64,000 nucleotides of DNA from Pseudodonghicola sp048268305 (GTDB taxonomy: Bacteria; Pseudomonadota; Alphaproteobacteria; Rhodobacterales; Rhodobacteraceae): NCBI RefSeq assembly GCF_048268305.1, contig NZ_JBLWVT010000002.1, positions 186,001-250,000 on the forward strand. The letters are read 5' to 3'. The notes below the pieces were generated by a model, which had not been told where the DNA came from, searched no databases, and saw only the letters and a list, made by a program, of their open reading frames with translations. Below, in pieces: positions 44,568 through 53,325 of this stretch. A program made the position numbers and the translations under genes. The first letter of the stretch is position 1; each line of letters begins with the position of its first letter.

Positions 44568-45068
44568 ATGAGATATGCAGTGTTCCTTTCGCTGGCCCTG
44601 GTTGCCGGCTGCAGCCAGGTCGGCGCCGTGAAGTCCCGGGTCAATACCGAGCTGTCCAATTTCACCCTGCTCGACGATATCGGCGGCATAGTGGACGGCC
44701 GCGGCACCACCGCGGCACGCGCGGCCTCGGCGGCCTCGGCGGCCTCCGCGCCGCCGCCCGTCGTCGAAGCGCTGCCGCAAACGCCGCCGGTCGCCGCCGT
44801 GCCCAAGGCCGCCGACGGCCGGTTGGGGGCCTCTGTCGCCAGCCTCGGAGATCCGGGCAAGGCCGGGCTGTGGCTGGAAACCCCGCTGGTCAAGACCGCC
44901 GGCAAGGGGCGGGTGGTCTGGCCCAGTTCGGGCCGCTGGGTCGCGGTGGCGCTGTTGCCCGCCTCGGGGGAGGTCTCGGCAGGCAGCCGGCTGTCGCTTG
45001 ACGGGTTCCGCGCGCTCGGAGCGCCCTTGACCGATCTGATCAAGATCGAGGTCTACGCCGGCGGCTGA
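44568..45068 (+). CDS. Putative outer-membrane-type lipoprotein
   Basis: The 166-residue protein starts with a lipoprotein signal peptide ending in the lipobox LVAGC (C15). After it comes an Ala/Pro-rich linker and a C-terminal domain with SLGDPGKAGLWLETPLVKTAGKGRVV and LSLDGFRALGAPLTDLI segments. Similar proteins in Rhodobacteraceae are often labelled D-galactarate dehydratase in databases, but there is no enzyme domain here and that label is unsafe. The residue after the lipidated cysteine is Ser, not Asp, so outer-membrane sorting is expected. Its last 16 bases overlap the converging AlkD-like gene. I start at the ATG at 44568; the frame open to 44517 is not supported. Confidence 0.8.
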   Translation: MRYAVFLSLALVAGCSQVGAVKSRVNTELSNFTLLDDIGGIVDGRGTTAARAASAASAASAPPPVVEALPQTPPVAAVPKAADGRLGASVASLGDPGKAGLWLETPLVKTAGKGRVVWPSSGRWVAVALLPASGEVSAGSRLSLDGFRALGAPLTDLIKIEVYAGG

Positions 45069-45748
45069 TCGGCCTCGGGCAGGTATTTTCCCGCCTCCCG
45101 GCGCGCGAAGGGTTTCAACCGCGCGCCGTGCTCGGCCAGAAAACCGCGCGCCCGTTCCGGGTCATGCTTGCTGAGGTCGCGCAGCCACCAGGCGATCGCC
45201 TTCTGGATGAACCAGTCGCGATCGTCGACATAGCCCGCCGCCCAGCCGAGAATGCGGTCGCGCGCGGCCAGCTCTTCGGGCTTGGGGTGGTTCTGCTTGG
45301 TCCAGGGCAGGGTGCAGACCAGCGCGGCGCGCCGGGTCCACATGTGATCGGAGCGGGTCCAGTCCTCGACCTCATCCAGCCGGGCCGGATCGGCGGTCAG
45401 CCGCTTCTGCGCCGCGCTTGCTACCGCGTCGGCGATCGCCCAGGCGTCGAAATCGGGCAGCCAGGAACAGATCAGCGCCCAGACCGCATCGTCAGGCCGG
45501 ATCCGCGCCTGGGTCAACAGTTTGGCCGCCAGGATGCGGGCCTCGTGGATATCGGTTTGCCAGAGCTGATCGGCCAGCGTCACGCGGCCGGCGATGTCGA
45601 GATGCTGCCGCCAGTCCTGCGCCAGGTCCATCAGCACCGGGTTGGCGATGCCGAGATAGCGCCGCGCCGCCTTGTGATAGGCCGCCATTTCCGCCGCCTT
45701 GTCGGCGTCGCCGCGTGTTTCGAGCTGGGCGAGATAGGGGGCAAGCAT
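45053..45748 (-). CDS. AlkD-like DNA alkylation repair protein (HEAT-repeat DNA glycosylase)
   Basis: The 231-residue all-helical protein belongs to the DNA alkylation repair (AlkD, PF08713) family, which removes bulky or cationic alkylated bases without base flipping. Family features seen are the VWALICSWLPDFDAWAIADAVAS segment, WTRRAALVCTLPWTK, and DRDWFIQKAIAWWLRDLSKHDP. The 231-residue length is normal. It stands alone on the minus strand and its last 16 bases overlap the converging lipoprotein gene. Some family members lack glycosylase activity; the conserved Trp and Asp residues are present here, so activity is plausible. Confidence 0.88.
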   Translation of the reverse strand: MLAPYLAQLETRGDADKAAEMAAYHKAARRYLGIANPVLMDLAQDWRQHLDIAGRVTLADQLWQTDIHEARILAAKLLTQARIRPDDAVWALICSWLPDFDAWAIADAVASAAQKRLTADPARLDEVEDWTRSDHMWTRRAALVCTLPWTKQNHPKPEELAARDRILGWAAGYVDDRDWFIQKAIAWWLRDLSKHDPERARGFLAEHGARLKPFARREAGKYLPEADQPPA

Positions 45749-45778
45749 CCTCTGTCCTTTCGTGAGGGCGTTTCGGGA

Positions 45779-45848
45779 GGGGCGCTTCGCCCCCCGGTGC
45801 GGCGGGGCCGCCGCTCCGCCCCGAGTATTTGGGCAGAGAAGAAGGGGA
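45779..45848 (+). repeat. Dispersed repeat, copy 3, with hairpin
   Basis: GGGGCG-CTT-CGCCCC (45779-45793) forms a hairpin, followed by a GC-rich stretch and the core GAGTATTTGGGCAGAGAAGA (45823 onward). The core matches copy 1 almost exactly. It lies in the gap between glmS (downstream of its stop) and the AlkD-like gene. No gene is seen in 45749-45898. Confidence 0.65.
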
Positions 45849-45898
45849 CGGGCGGGCCTGGTTTTCGGCGCCCGCCCGAGACCCCGCCAGAGGCAGGC

Positions 45899-47722
45899 TT
45901 ACTCGACGGTGACCGACTTCGCCAGGTTGCGCGGCTGATCGACGTCGGTGCCTTTGGCCACTGCCGTGTGATAGGCCAGAAGCTGCGCCGGCAGGGCGTA
46001 GAGGATCGGGGCCAGAAGCGGCGCGACGCGGGGCATGCGGATGGTCGACCAGACGCCGTCCTTGGCCTCGGCGATGCCATCCTCATCCGAGATCAGCATC
46101 ACCTTGCCCTTGCGGGCCAGAACCTCCTGCATGTTGGAGACCGTCTTGTCGAAAAGCCCGTCCTTGGGGGCCATCACCACCACCGGCATGCTCGGGTCGA
46201 TCAGCGCGATCGGGCCGTGCTTGAGTTCTCCTGACGCATAAGCTTCGGCGTGTATATAGCTGATTTCCTTGAGTTTCAACGCGCCTTCAAGTGCCAGAGG
46301 ATACATCAGCCCGCGCCCCAGGAACAGCACGTCGCGCGCCTCGGCCAGTTGCAGCGCGGCGCGATGCATCGGGTCGGCGCCGTCGAGCGCGATATTCATC
46401 AGCTGCGGCAGGCCACGCAGGGCGGCAATGTGATCGGCCAGTGTCTCCGGCCCGATCTCACCCCGGTCGGCGGCGGCCTTCAGCGCCAGGATCAGCAGCA
46501 CGGTGAGCTGGCAGGTGAAGGCCTTGGTCGAGGCGACGCCGATTTCCACACCCGCGTGGATCGGCAGCGCCAGATCGCTTTCCCGCGCGATGGAGCTTTC
46601 GGGGACGTTGATCACCGACAGGATGTGATCCGCCTTGCCACGACAATAGCGCAGCGCCGCCAAAGTATCGGCGGTTTCGCCCGACTGGCTGACGAAAAGC
46701 GCTGCGGTGCCCGCTGGGATCGGCGGTTCGCGATAACGGAATTCGCTGGCGACATCGACCTCGACCGGGATGCGGGCGAGCTGTTCGAACCAGTATTTCG
46801 CTGTGAGGCAGGCGTAATAGGCGGTGCCGCAGGCGACCATGGTCAGCCGCTCGACCTTGGTGAAGTCCAGCCCTTCGCCCGGCAGCCGCACGGTGTCGTC
46901 GCCGGCGGGCAGGTAGTGGCGGATCGCCTCACCCACCACGGCGGGTTGCTCGGCGATCTCCTTGGCCATGAAATGCTTGTAGCCGCCCTTGTCGACGCGG
47001 GCGGCACTGATCTGGATGGTCTTCTCGACGCGTTCGACCGGGGCGCCGGTCTCGTCGAAGATGCGCACGCCGGCGCGGGTGACCACGGCGCGGTCGCCCT
47101 CTTCGAGATAGGTGATCCGGTTGGTCAGGGGCGCCAAGGCGATGGCGTCGGAGCCGACGAACATCTCACCCTCGCCATGGCCGATGGCCAGCGGCGAGCC
47201 CTTGCGGGCGGCGACGATCAGATCGTCCTCGCCTTCGAAGAGGAAGGCCAGCGCGAAGGCGCCCTTGAGCTGGTCGATGGCGGCAAAGGCGGCCTCGACC
47301 GGGCCCTGGCCGGCCGTCATGTTGCGCGCGGTCAGCAGCGCCACGGTTTCGGTATCGGTATCGGTCTGGAAGTTGACGCCGTCCCTGGCCAATTCGGTCC
47401 GGAGGTCGCGGTAATTCTCGATAATGCCGTTATGCACCACGGCGACCGCACCGGAGCGATGGGGGTGGGCGTTTTCGACCGTCGGGGCGCCATGGGTGGC
47501 CCAGCGGGTATGGCCGATGCCGGCCTTGCCGGCCAGCGGTTCGTGCACCAACAGGTCGGAGAGGTTGACGAGCTTGCCCACCGCGCGGCGGCGGTCCAGA
47601 ACCCCGTGGTTGATCGTGGCGATCCCGGCGCTGTCATAGCCGCGATATTCCAGCCGTTTCAGCGCTTCAACGAGGATGGGCGCGGCCTCATGCTGGCCGA
47701 GAACCCCGACAATTCCGCACAT
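45899..47722 (-). CDS. glmS: Glutamine--fructose-6-phosphate aminotransferase (isomerising)
   Basis: GlmS makes glucosamine-6-phosphate, the first step toward UDP-GlcNAc for peptidoglycan and LPS. The 607-residue protein begins MCGIVG, with C2 the glutaminase nucleophile exposed after Met removal, followed by the amidotransferase domain (HTRWATHG near 85) and two SIS sugar-binding domains (SQSGETADTL; the final AKGTDVDQPRNLAKSVTVE stretch). It overlaps glmU by one base (TAATG). No glmS ribozyme is expected or seen because the two genes are coupled. Confidence 0.97.
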   Translation of the reverse strand: MCGIVGVLGQHEAAPILVEALKRLEYRGYDSAGIATINHGVLDRRRAVGKLVNLSDLLVHEPLAGKAGIGHTRWATHGAPTVENAHPHRSGAVAVVHNGIIENYRDLRTELARDGVNFQTDTDTETVALLTARNMTAGQGPVEAAFAAIDQLKGAFALAFLFEGEDDLIVAARKGSPLAIGHGEGEMFVGSDAIALAPLTNRITYLEEGDRAVVTRAGVRIFDETGAPVERVEKTIQISAARVDKGGYKHFMAKEIAEQPAVVGEAIRHYLPAGDDTVRLPGEGLDFTKVERLTMVACGTAYYACLTAKYWFEQLARIPVEVDVASEFRYREPPIPAGTAALFVSQSGETADTLAALRYCRGKADHILSVINVPESSIARESDLALPIHAGVEIGVASTKAFTCQLTVLLILALKAAADRGEIGPETLADHIAALRGLPQLMNIALDGADPMHRAALQLAEARDVLFLGRGLMYPLALEGALKLKEISYIHAEAYASGELKHGPIALIDPSMPVVVMAPKDGLFDKTVSNMQEVLARKGKVMLISDEDGIAEAKDGVWSTIRMPRVAPLLAPILYALPAQLLAYHTAVAKGTDVDQPRNLAKSVTVE

Positions 47723-49077
47723 TATTCGGTCTCCTGATCGCGTTTCGCTTTGCGGGCTTTCAACATGTCGAACAGTTTGCGCGCGCGGCCCGGTTTGTTG
47801 ACCTGTTCGGCGCGCGCCAAGGCCAGGGCGCCGGGCTCCACGTCGCGGGTGATCACCGATCCGCTCGCCGTCAGGGCGCCGTCACCGATGGTGACCGGGG
47901 CCACCAGCATGGTGTTCGACCCGATGAAGGCGTTCCGCCCGATCTCGGTGTGATGTTTCATCACCCCGTCGTAATTGCAGGTGATGGTCCCGGCGCCGAT
48001 ATTGGTGCCGGCGCCGACGCTGGCGTCGCCGATATAGGTCAGGTGATTGGCCTTGGCACCTTCGCCGATATAGGCGTTCTTGATCTCGACGAAATTGCCG
48101 ACGTGGCTGTCTTCGCCCAGTTCGGCGCCGGGGCGCAGCCGGGCATAGGGGCCGACGATGGCGCCACGGCTGACGTGGCAGCCTTCGAGATGCGAGAAGG
48201 CGCGCAGGGTGGCGCCGGATTCGACGGTGACGCCCAGGCCGAAGACCACATTGGGTTCGATCACCGTGTCGCGGCCGATCACCGTGTCAAAGGCGAGAAA
48301 GACAGTCTCCGGCGCGGTGAGCGTGATGCCGATCTCCAGCAGTTCCCCCCGGGCCTGGGCCTGGAACACCGCCTCGGCCGCGGCCAGATCGGCGCGGGAG
48401 TTGACGCCTAGGGTCTCGCTTTCGTCGCAGGCGACCGCGGTCACCGCAAGACCCCGGGCGGCGGCCAGTTCGACCACATCGGTCAGGTAGTATTCGCCAG
48501 CGGCATTGTCATTGCCCACAGCGGCGATCAGATCGAAAAGCGTCGCGGCATCACAGGCCAAAAGCCCACTGTTGCAAAAGCTTATCGCGCGCTCTTCATC
48601 GGTGGCCTCCTTGAACTCGACAATCCGTTCCAGCCGGTCGCCCGCCATCACCAGCCGGCCATAGCGGGCCGGGTCGGCGGCGTGAAAGCCGAGGATGACC
48701 AGATCGTTCGCCTTGCGCGCCTCGATCATCCGCTCCAGCGTTTCGGGGCTGACAAAGGGGGTGTCGCCGTAAAGGACCACCACGTCGCCCTCGAACCCCG
48801 CCAGCGCGGCGCGGGCCTGATCGACCGCATGGGCGGTGCCGAGCTGCTCTTCCTGGATCACCACCTGGGCGTCCTCGTCGATTTCGGCCACCGCGCGGGC
48901 GACCGCATCGGCGCCATGGCCGGCGACGATGACGGTGCGGGCGGGCTCCAGCGCCGCGCCGCTTTGCATCGCATGGGCCAGCATCGGCGCCTGGCCGATC
49001 GGGTGCAACACCTTGGGCAGGTCTGAGTTCATCCTGGTGCCTTTGCCTGCGGCCAGGATGACGAGGGCAATGCTCAT
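47722..49077 (-). CDS. glmU: Bifunctional UDP-N-acetylglucosamine pyrophosphorylase / glucosamine-1-phosphate N-acetyltransferase
   Basis: GlmU finishes UDP-GlcNAc synthesis. The 451-residue protein has the uridyltransferase domain (LAAGKGTRM at about 8-16, YGDTPFV) and the left-handed beta-helix acetyltransferase domain (GAGTITCNYDGVMKHHTEIG, with the H and Y active-site residues). The start at 49077 is the ATG that begins MSIALVILAAGKGTRM; an extension back to 50106 in the same frame is a shadow of other genes. It is followed directly by glmS and is divergent from gph with a 141-base gap that must hold both promoters. Confidence 0.97.
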   Translation of the reverse strand: MSIALVILAAGKGTRMNSDLPKVLHPIGQAPMLAHAMQSGAALEPARTVIVAGHGADAVARAVAEIDEDAQVVIQEEQLGTAHAVDQARAALAGFEGDVVVLYGDTPFVSPETLERMIEARKANDLVILGFHAADPARYGRLVMAGDRLERIVEFKEATDEERAISFCNSGLLACDAATLFDLIAAVGNDNAAGEYYLTDVVELAAARGLAVTAVACDESETLGVNSRADLAAAEAVFQAQARGELLEIGITLTAPETVFLAFDTVIGRDTVIEPNVVFGLGVTVESGATLRAFSHLEGCHVSRGAIVGPYARLRPGAELGEDSHVGNFVEIKNAYIGEGAKANHLTYIGDASVGAGTNIGAGTITCNYDGVMKHHTEIGRNAFIGSNTMLVAPVTIGDGALTASGSVITRDVEPGALALARAEQVNKPGRARKLFDMLKARKAKRDQETE

Positions 49078-49218
49078 CGCGTTTTCTCTTTGTGTTTTCG
49101 CTTGGCCCGTTTTATCGGCTGGAGGCAGGGGCGCAAGCTTTGGTGCGATCAAACAAGGTTGCGGGCTGCAACACCTGCCCGTCGAAGCGGGCGAAAACAC
49201 GCCGAAAGGGGGCAGGAC

Positions 49219-49890
49219 ATGCGCACGGTGATCTTCGATCTGGATGGGACGCTTGCCGATACCTCGGGCGATCTGATCGCCGCGGCGAATGCCTGTTTCC
49301 GGCAGATGGGGCTGGGCGATGTGCTGGACGCCGCCCGCGACCAGGGCACCGCGCTGAGGGGCGGGCGGCGGATGCTGAGCGTCGGGCTGGAACGTGCCGG
49401 GCGGTATGACGTCGAAGTGGTCGATCGTTATTATCCCGTGCTGCTTGAGGCCTATGCCGATCAGATCGACCGGCACACGGTGCTTTATCCCGGTGCGATG
49501 GCGGCGGTGGCGGCGCTGAAACAGGCGGGCTATGGCGTTGGTATCTGCACCAACAAGCCCGAGGCGCTGGCCGATCAATTGCTGCAAAGCCTTGGGGTGA
49601 GGGACGATTTCGCCTCGCTCATCGGGGCGGATACGCTTTCGGTGCGCAAACCCGACCCGGAGCCGTTGCGAGAGGCGGCGCGCCGTGCGGGCGGCGATCC
49701 GGCCCGAACCCTGCTGGTGGGGGATTCCGATACCGACCGCAACACCGCCCGCGCCGCCGGCGTGCCCTCGGTCCTGGTGACCTTCGGGCCGGCGGGCGAC
49801 GATATGGCGGCGCTGGCGCCCGAGGCGCTGCTGGAACGCTATGAAGACTTGCCGGGGCTGGTGGCGCGGCTGATCGGCGCGAACCGCTGA
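49219..49890 (+). CDS. gph: Phosphoglycolate phosphatase (HAD family)
   Basis: The 223-residue HAD hydrolase has motif I DLDGTLADT (D8, D10), motif II ICTNK, motif III lysine in VRKPDPEPL and motif IV GDSDTDRN. It matches Gph, which dephosphorylates 2-phosphoglycolate made during DNA repair and photorespiration-like reactions. The start ATG follows GGGCAGG. It is divergent from glmU. Related HAD phosphatases share the motifs, so substrate specificity is by similarity only. Confidence 0.9.
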   Translation: MRTVIFDLDGTLADTSGDLIAAANACFRQMGLGDVLDAARDQGTALRGGRRMLSVGLERAGRYDVEVVDRYYPVLLEAYADQIDRHTVLYPGAMAAVAALKQAGYGVGICTNKPEALADQLLQSLGVRDDFASLIGADTLSVRKPDPEPLREAARRAGGDPARTLLVGDSDTDRNTARAAGVPSVLVTFGPAGDDMAALAPEALLERYEDLPGLVARLIGANR

Positions 49891-50093
49891 TCGGACAGCG
49901 GCGCGCCAAGGCGAAGGAAGCCGTCGCCTTGTCGCGGACCGGCATCGGTCAATCGTGATCGGGGGGCGGTTCGCGTTGCCGCGCGTCCCATCGGGCGGAT
50001 CGGTCAGCAAGTGCCCGGCCGGATTATGACAGCTTGATGAATTCTCGTGCGCACGCTCTTGACCGCCCCGCGCGGCGGTCTCACAAACACCGC

Positions 50094-51287
50094 ATGACAG
50101 AGACATTCACCGGCAATTTCACCCAGCAGGAACCGATCCCCGAAGAGGCGATCGAGGCCGCGCTCGCCGTTTTGCGCCATGGCCGCCTGCATCGTTACAA
50201 CACCGCCCCCGGAGAGCTGGGAGAGACCGCCCTGCTGGAGCAGGAATTCGCCGCCCAGATGGGGGCGAAATACTCTCTGGCGGTGGCCTCGGGCGGCTAT
50301 GCTCTGGCAACCGCCTTGCGCGCGGTGGGGGTGAGACCGGGCGACACCGTCTTGACCAACGCCTTCACCCTGGCGCCGGTGCCGGGCTCCATCGCCTCGG
50401 TCGGCGCGGTGCCGATCTATGTCGGGGTGACGGAACAGTTGGTGATCGACCTTGACGATCTGGCGGCGAAACTGGATCAGGCCAAGGTTCTGATGCTGAG
50501 CCACATGCGCGGGCATCTGTGCGACATGGACCGGTTGATGGCGATGTGCGACGCTGCCGGCGTGACCGTGATCGAGGATTGCGCCCATACCATGGGGGCC
50601 TCGTGGAATGGGGTGCCGTCCGGTCGGACCGGGGCGGTGGGCTGCTATTCCTGCCAGACCTACAAGCATGTGAACTCTGGCGAGGGCGGGTTGTTGATCA
50701 CCGATGACGAGGAGATCGCGGCGCGGGCGGTGATGCTCTCGGGGTCCTATATGCTGTTCGAACGTCATCTGGCGGCGCCGGGCGTCGAGGTTTTCGAGCG
50801 GATCAAATACGAGACGCCGAACATTTCCGGCCGCATGGACAACCTGCGTGCCGCGATCCTGCGGCCGCAGCTGCGCATTCTGGACCAGCAGGTCGCGCGG
50901 TGGAACGAACGCTATCAGGCGATCGAGGCGGGGCTGCGCGGCACTCCGGGGCTGACGGTGATCGAGCGTCCCGAGCAGGAGGTCTATGTCGGCTCCTCGA
51001 TCCAGTTCCTGCTGCTCGACTGGTCGGCGGAGAAGGTGGGCGAGGTGCTTAAGCGCTGCGCTGCCCGGGGGGTGGAGCTGAAATGGTTCGGCGCCGCGGA
51101 GCCGCATGGCTTCACCTCGCGTTATGACAGCTGGCGCTATGCCCCGTCGGAGCCGATGCCGCAAAGCGACCGGGTGCTGGCGGGCATCGTCGACATGCGG
51201 GTGCCGTTGACCTTCAGTCTTGAGGATTGTGCGCTGATCGCTCGGATCATCCGCTCCGAAGTGGGCGCGGTCTGGCAGGGGGCGTAA
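50094..51287 (+). CDS. DegT/DnrJ/EryC1/StrS family aminotransferase
   Basis: The 397-residue PLP enzyme has the DegT fold: the GGYALATALRAVGVRPGD segment, VIEDCAHTMGA with the Asp that holds the PLP ring, and the Schiff-base lysine K191 in CQTYKHVNSGEGG. Members usually transaminate nucleotide-linked sugars for polysaccharide or antibiotic synthesis. No other sugar-nucleotide gene is adjacent; the neighbours are gph and a sensor kinase. The ATG at 50094 has no obvious ribosome-binding site and about 200 bases of leader. The full catalytic set is present, but the substrate is unknown. Confidence 0.9.
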   Translation: MTETFTGNFTQQEPIPEEAIEAALAVLRHGRLHRYNTAPGELGETALLEQEFAAQMGAKYSLAVASGGYALATALRAVGVRPGDTVLTNAFTLAPVPGSIASVGAVPIYVGVTEQLVIDLDDLAAKLDQAKVLMLSHMRGHLCDMDRLMAMCDAAGVTVIEDCAHTMGASWNGVPSGRTGAVGCYSCQTYKHVNSGEGGLLITDDEEIAARAVMLSGSYMLFERHLAAPGVEVFERIKYETPNISGRMDNLRAAILRPQLRILDQQVARWNERYQAIEAGLRGTPGLTVIERPEQEVYVGSSIQFLLLDWSAEKVGEVLKRCAARGVELKWFGAAEPHGFTSRYDSWRYAPSEPMPQSDRVLAGIVDMRVPLTFSLEDCALIARIIRSEVGAVWQGA

Positions 51288-51426
51288 AGATTTACTTTAC
51301 GTAAGTTGAGTCGTTTCTCGTCGGCGGATAACCGGTTCGGTTACCGTCTTGTGCGCAGCGCATTGGTTTGTCCGGGTTTTTCCTTTCCGGTTCGCATCCC
51401 GAACGGTCGTTCCGCACAACGCTGTG

Positions 51427-51457
51427 GCGAAATTTCGCTACGCGAAAAAATTTGCGC
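51427..51457. repeat. AAATTT palindromes upstream of the sensor kinase
   Basis: GCGAAATTTCGC (51427-51438) is a perfect 12-base palindrome and is followed by a related GCGAAAAAATTTGCGC element (51442-51457). Both resemble the first palindrome at 20885. They lie in the 272-base gap between the aminotransferase and the kinase, which is AT-richer than average and otherwise shows a TTACGTAA site near 51298 and no gene. Confidence 0.6.
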
Positions 51458-51559
51458 AATTTTAGGTTGATTTTTGTAACAAGGCATCGCGTATGTTATG
51501 TAAATGGCGCGGGCAGGCCATGCATTAGAAAATGCGAGGATAATAACAAGGACATGCGC

Positions 51560-53059
51560 ATGAACGCGAGTGCGGCTCAGCCGGATCTTGCCAGTTTGTT
51601 CCCCTCGCGGGAGCAGTCTGGTTTTGGTGGGGGTGAAGGCTTTATCATCGAGGCGCTGGGGGAACATGCGGTCATCAGCGTCGCTGATGCCAGCGGCCAT
51701 ATGATATATGTGAATCGCAAATTTGCGGAACTGAGCGGCTTTGGTCGGGAAGAGCTGATCGGCAGCCCCTATGGGATCATCAAGTCAGAACATCACAGCC
51801 CGGGCTTTTTCCGCGATATGTGGGAAACGATCGCGGCGGGCCGGATCTGGCAGGGCGAATTCAAGAACTCTCGCAAGACCGGCGAGGTGTTCTGGATGCG
51901 TGTGACCATCGTGCCCTATATCGGGGCGAACAAGAAGCCGGAGAAATTTCTTTCGATCGGAACCGATATCACCGAGACCAAACTGGCCGAGGGGGTGCGG
52001 CAGCAACGGCTGTCCTTCGATCTGATCAAGGACGAGATCTATCTGTTCTGGCCCGAGACGCTCGAGGTCTTCTATGCCAACCGCGGCGCGCGGATCCGGC
52101 TCAGGGCGCTGGGGCATCCGATGAACGGGCTGACCTTGCCGGCCTTGCTGCAGGGGGTGTCGGTACAGGATGTCTCGGGGCGTCTGGCGCCATTGATCGA
52201 AGGGCGGCGCAAATGGATTTCCTTCGAGGCCAGCCAGCAGCGTCCCGATGGGCGCAGCAATCCCGCCGAGGTGACGATTCAGATGATCTCCCCCGATGGG
52301 GAGGAGCCGCGGTTTCTGGCCCACATCCGCAATATCAGTCAGCGCAAACAGGCCGAGATCGCCAAGCAGCAGTTCGTTGCCAATGTCAGTCACGAATTGC
52401 GCACGCCTTTGACCACGATAAAGGGCGCGTTCGAACTGATCCGTTCGGGTCTGTGCAACGCGACGCCGGAGCGTGCCGGCCAGCTTGCGGCGATGGGGTT
52501 GAAGAACACCACACGGCTGGAGCATCTGATCGAGGATCTGCTGGATATGGAGCGGATCGCCTCGGGGCGGATGGTGTCGCGGCTGAAAAAGCTCGATCTT
52601 TCGGTGCTGATGCAGCGGACGATGAAGGAGATGGAGGGCTACAAGCCCGAAAAGGCGGTGCGCATCGACAGCAAGGGCATTGATCGGCCGATCTGGGTCA
52701 AGGGCGATGAAGAGCGGCTCAGAAAGGCGATCACCAATCTGCTGTCCAACGCGGTGAAGTTTTCGCATCAGGGCGGCGCCGTGGAGATCGCGGTCGAACG
52801 CAATGGCGCCCATGTCGGGGTTTCGATCCGCGACGAGGGGATCGGTATTCCGGAACCGGCGCTGTCGACCCTGTTCGATCCGTTCACCCAGGCTGATTTT
52901 TCCGACCGGAGGCCGTCGGAAGGCGCCGGGTTGGGGCTGTCGATCTCCCGCGCCATTATCGAGGAACATGGCGGTGCAATCGAGATCGAGAGCACCGAAG
53001 GGGCCGGCACCGAGGTGAGATTTTACCTGATCCTGCATCCGAGCGCTTCGGAGGCATGA
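51560..53059 (+). CDS. Cytoplasmic PAS-domain sensor histidine kinase (orphan)
   Basis: The 499-residue protein has a PAS domain with PAC motif (about 27-145), a second PAS-like region (about 150-265), a HisKA domain with phospho-accepting H278 in NVSHELRTPL, and an HATPase domain with N box (N393, N397), G1 box DEGIGI (425-430) and G2 box GAGLGLSI (455-462). No membrane helix is present, so it senses an intracellular signal, perhaps redox or light through the first PAS. No response regulator is adjacent. I start at the ATG at 51560 because AAGGA lies seven bases before it; the ATG at 51554 is only one base from it. A terminator follows. Confidence 0.9.
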   Translation: MNASAAQPDLASLFPSREQSGFGGGEGFIIEALGEHAVISVADASGHMIYVNRKFAELSGFGREELIGSPYGIIKSEHHSPGFFRDMWETIAAGRIWQGEFKNSRKTGEVFWMRVTIVPYIGANKKPEKFLSIGTDITETKLAEGVRQQRLSFDLIKDEIYLFWPETLEVFYANRGARIRLRALGHPMNGLTLPALLQGVSVQDVSGRLAPLIEGRRKWISFEASQQRPDGRSNPAEVTIQMISPDGEEPRFLAHIRNISQRKQAEIAKQQFVANVSHELRTPLTTIKGAFELIRSGLCNATPERAGQLAAMGLKNTTRLEHLIEDLLDMERIASGRMVSRLKKLDLSVLMQRTMKEMEGYKPEKAVRIDSKGIDRPIWVKGDEERLRKAITNLLSNAVKFSHQGGAVEIAVERNGAHVGVSIRDEGIGIPEPALSTLFDPFTQADFSDRRPSEGAGLGLSISRAIIEEHGGAIEIESTEGAGTEVRFYLILHPSASEA

Positions 53060-53158
53060 GGGGGCTCCGGGTGTCGTAATGCTTGAGGTCGCTCCAGAAC
53101 AACGGCCTGCAATGGTCTGAATACATTGTGAAAGTGATCGGAACTCCGCGACCGATCC

Positions 53159-53192
53159 GGCCCTCGTCCTTGCGACGGGGGCCTTTTGCTTT
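53159..53192 (+). terminator. Terminator after the sensor kinase
   Basis: GGCCCTCGTC (53159-53168) pairs with GACGGGGGCC (53174-53183) with one G-U pair, then TTTTGCTTTT follows. It lies about 100 bases after the kinase stop and separates it from the leucine-degradation genes. Confidence 0.85.
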
Positions 53193-53259
53193 TCACTGCG
53201 TCCCGGCGTGTCCGGCACGGGCGCATCTCGTGCTGTGGACCACGGCCTGCGCAAGCGGG

Positions 53260-53304
53260 TTGACGCGACTCGATTGCTGCGCATATTAAATGAACGTGTG
53301 TTCA
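53260..53304 (+). promoter_or_regulatory. ivd promoter with palindromic operator
   Basis: TTGACG (53260-53265) and an AT-rich TATTAA (53284-53289) are spaced by 18 bases. Immediately downstream lies the palindrome TGAACGTGTGTTCA (53291-53304, half-sites TGAAC/GTTCA), which would cover the transcription start. A similar GAAC-N4-ATTC lies upstream of mccB (55283-55294). Confidence 0.65.
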
Positions 53305-53325
53305 ATAAAGCGCCGGGGAGGGGCC

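Noticed and set aside
45899..47722. A glmS ribozyme in front of glmS
   Set aside because: glmS is coupled to glmU by a one-base overlap, so there is no leader to hold a ribozyme, and the ribozyme is a Gram-positive feature.
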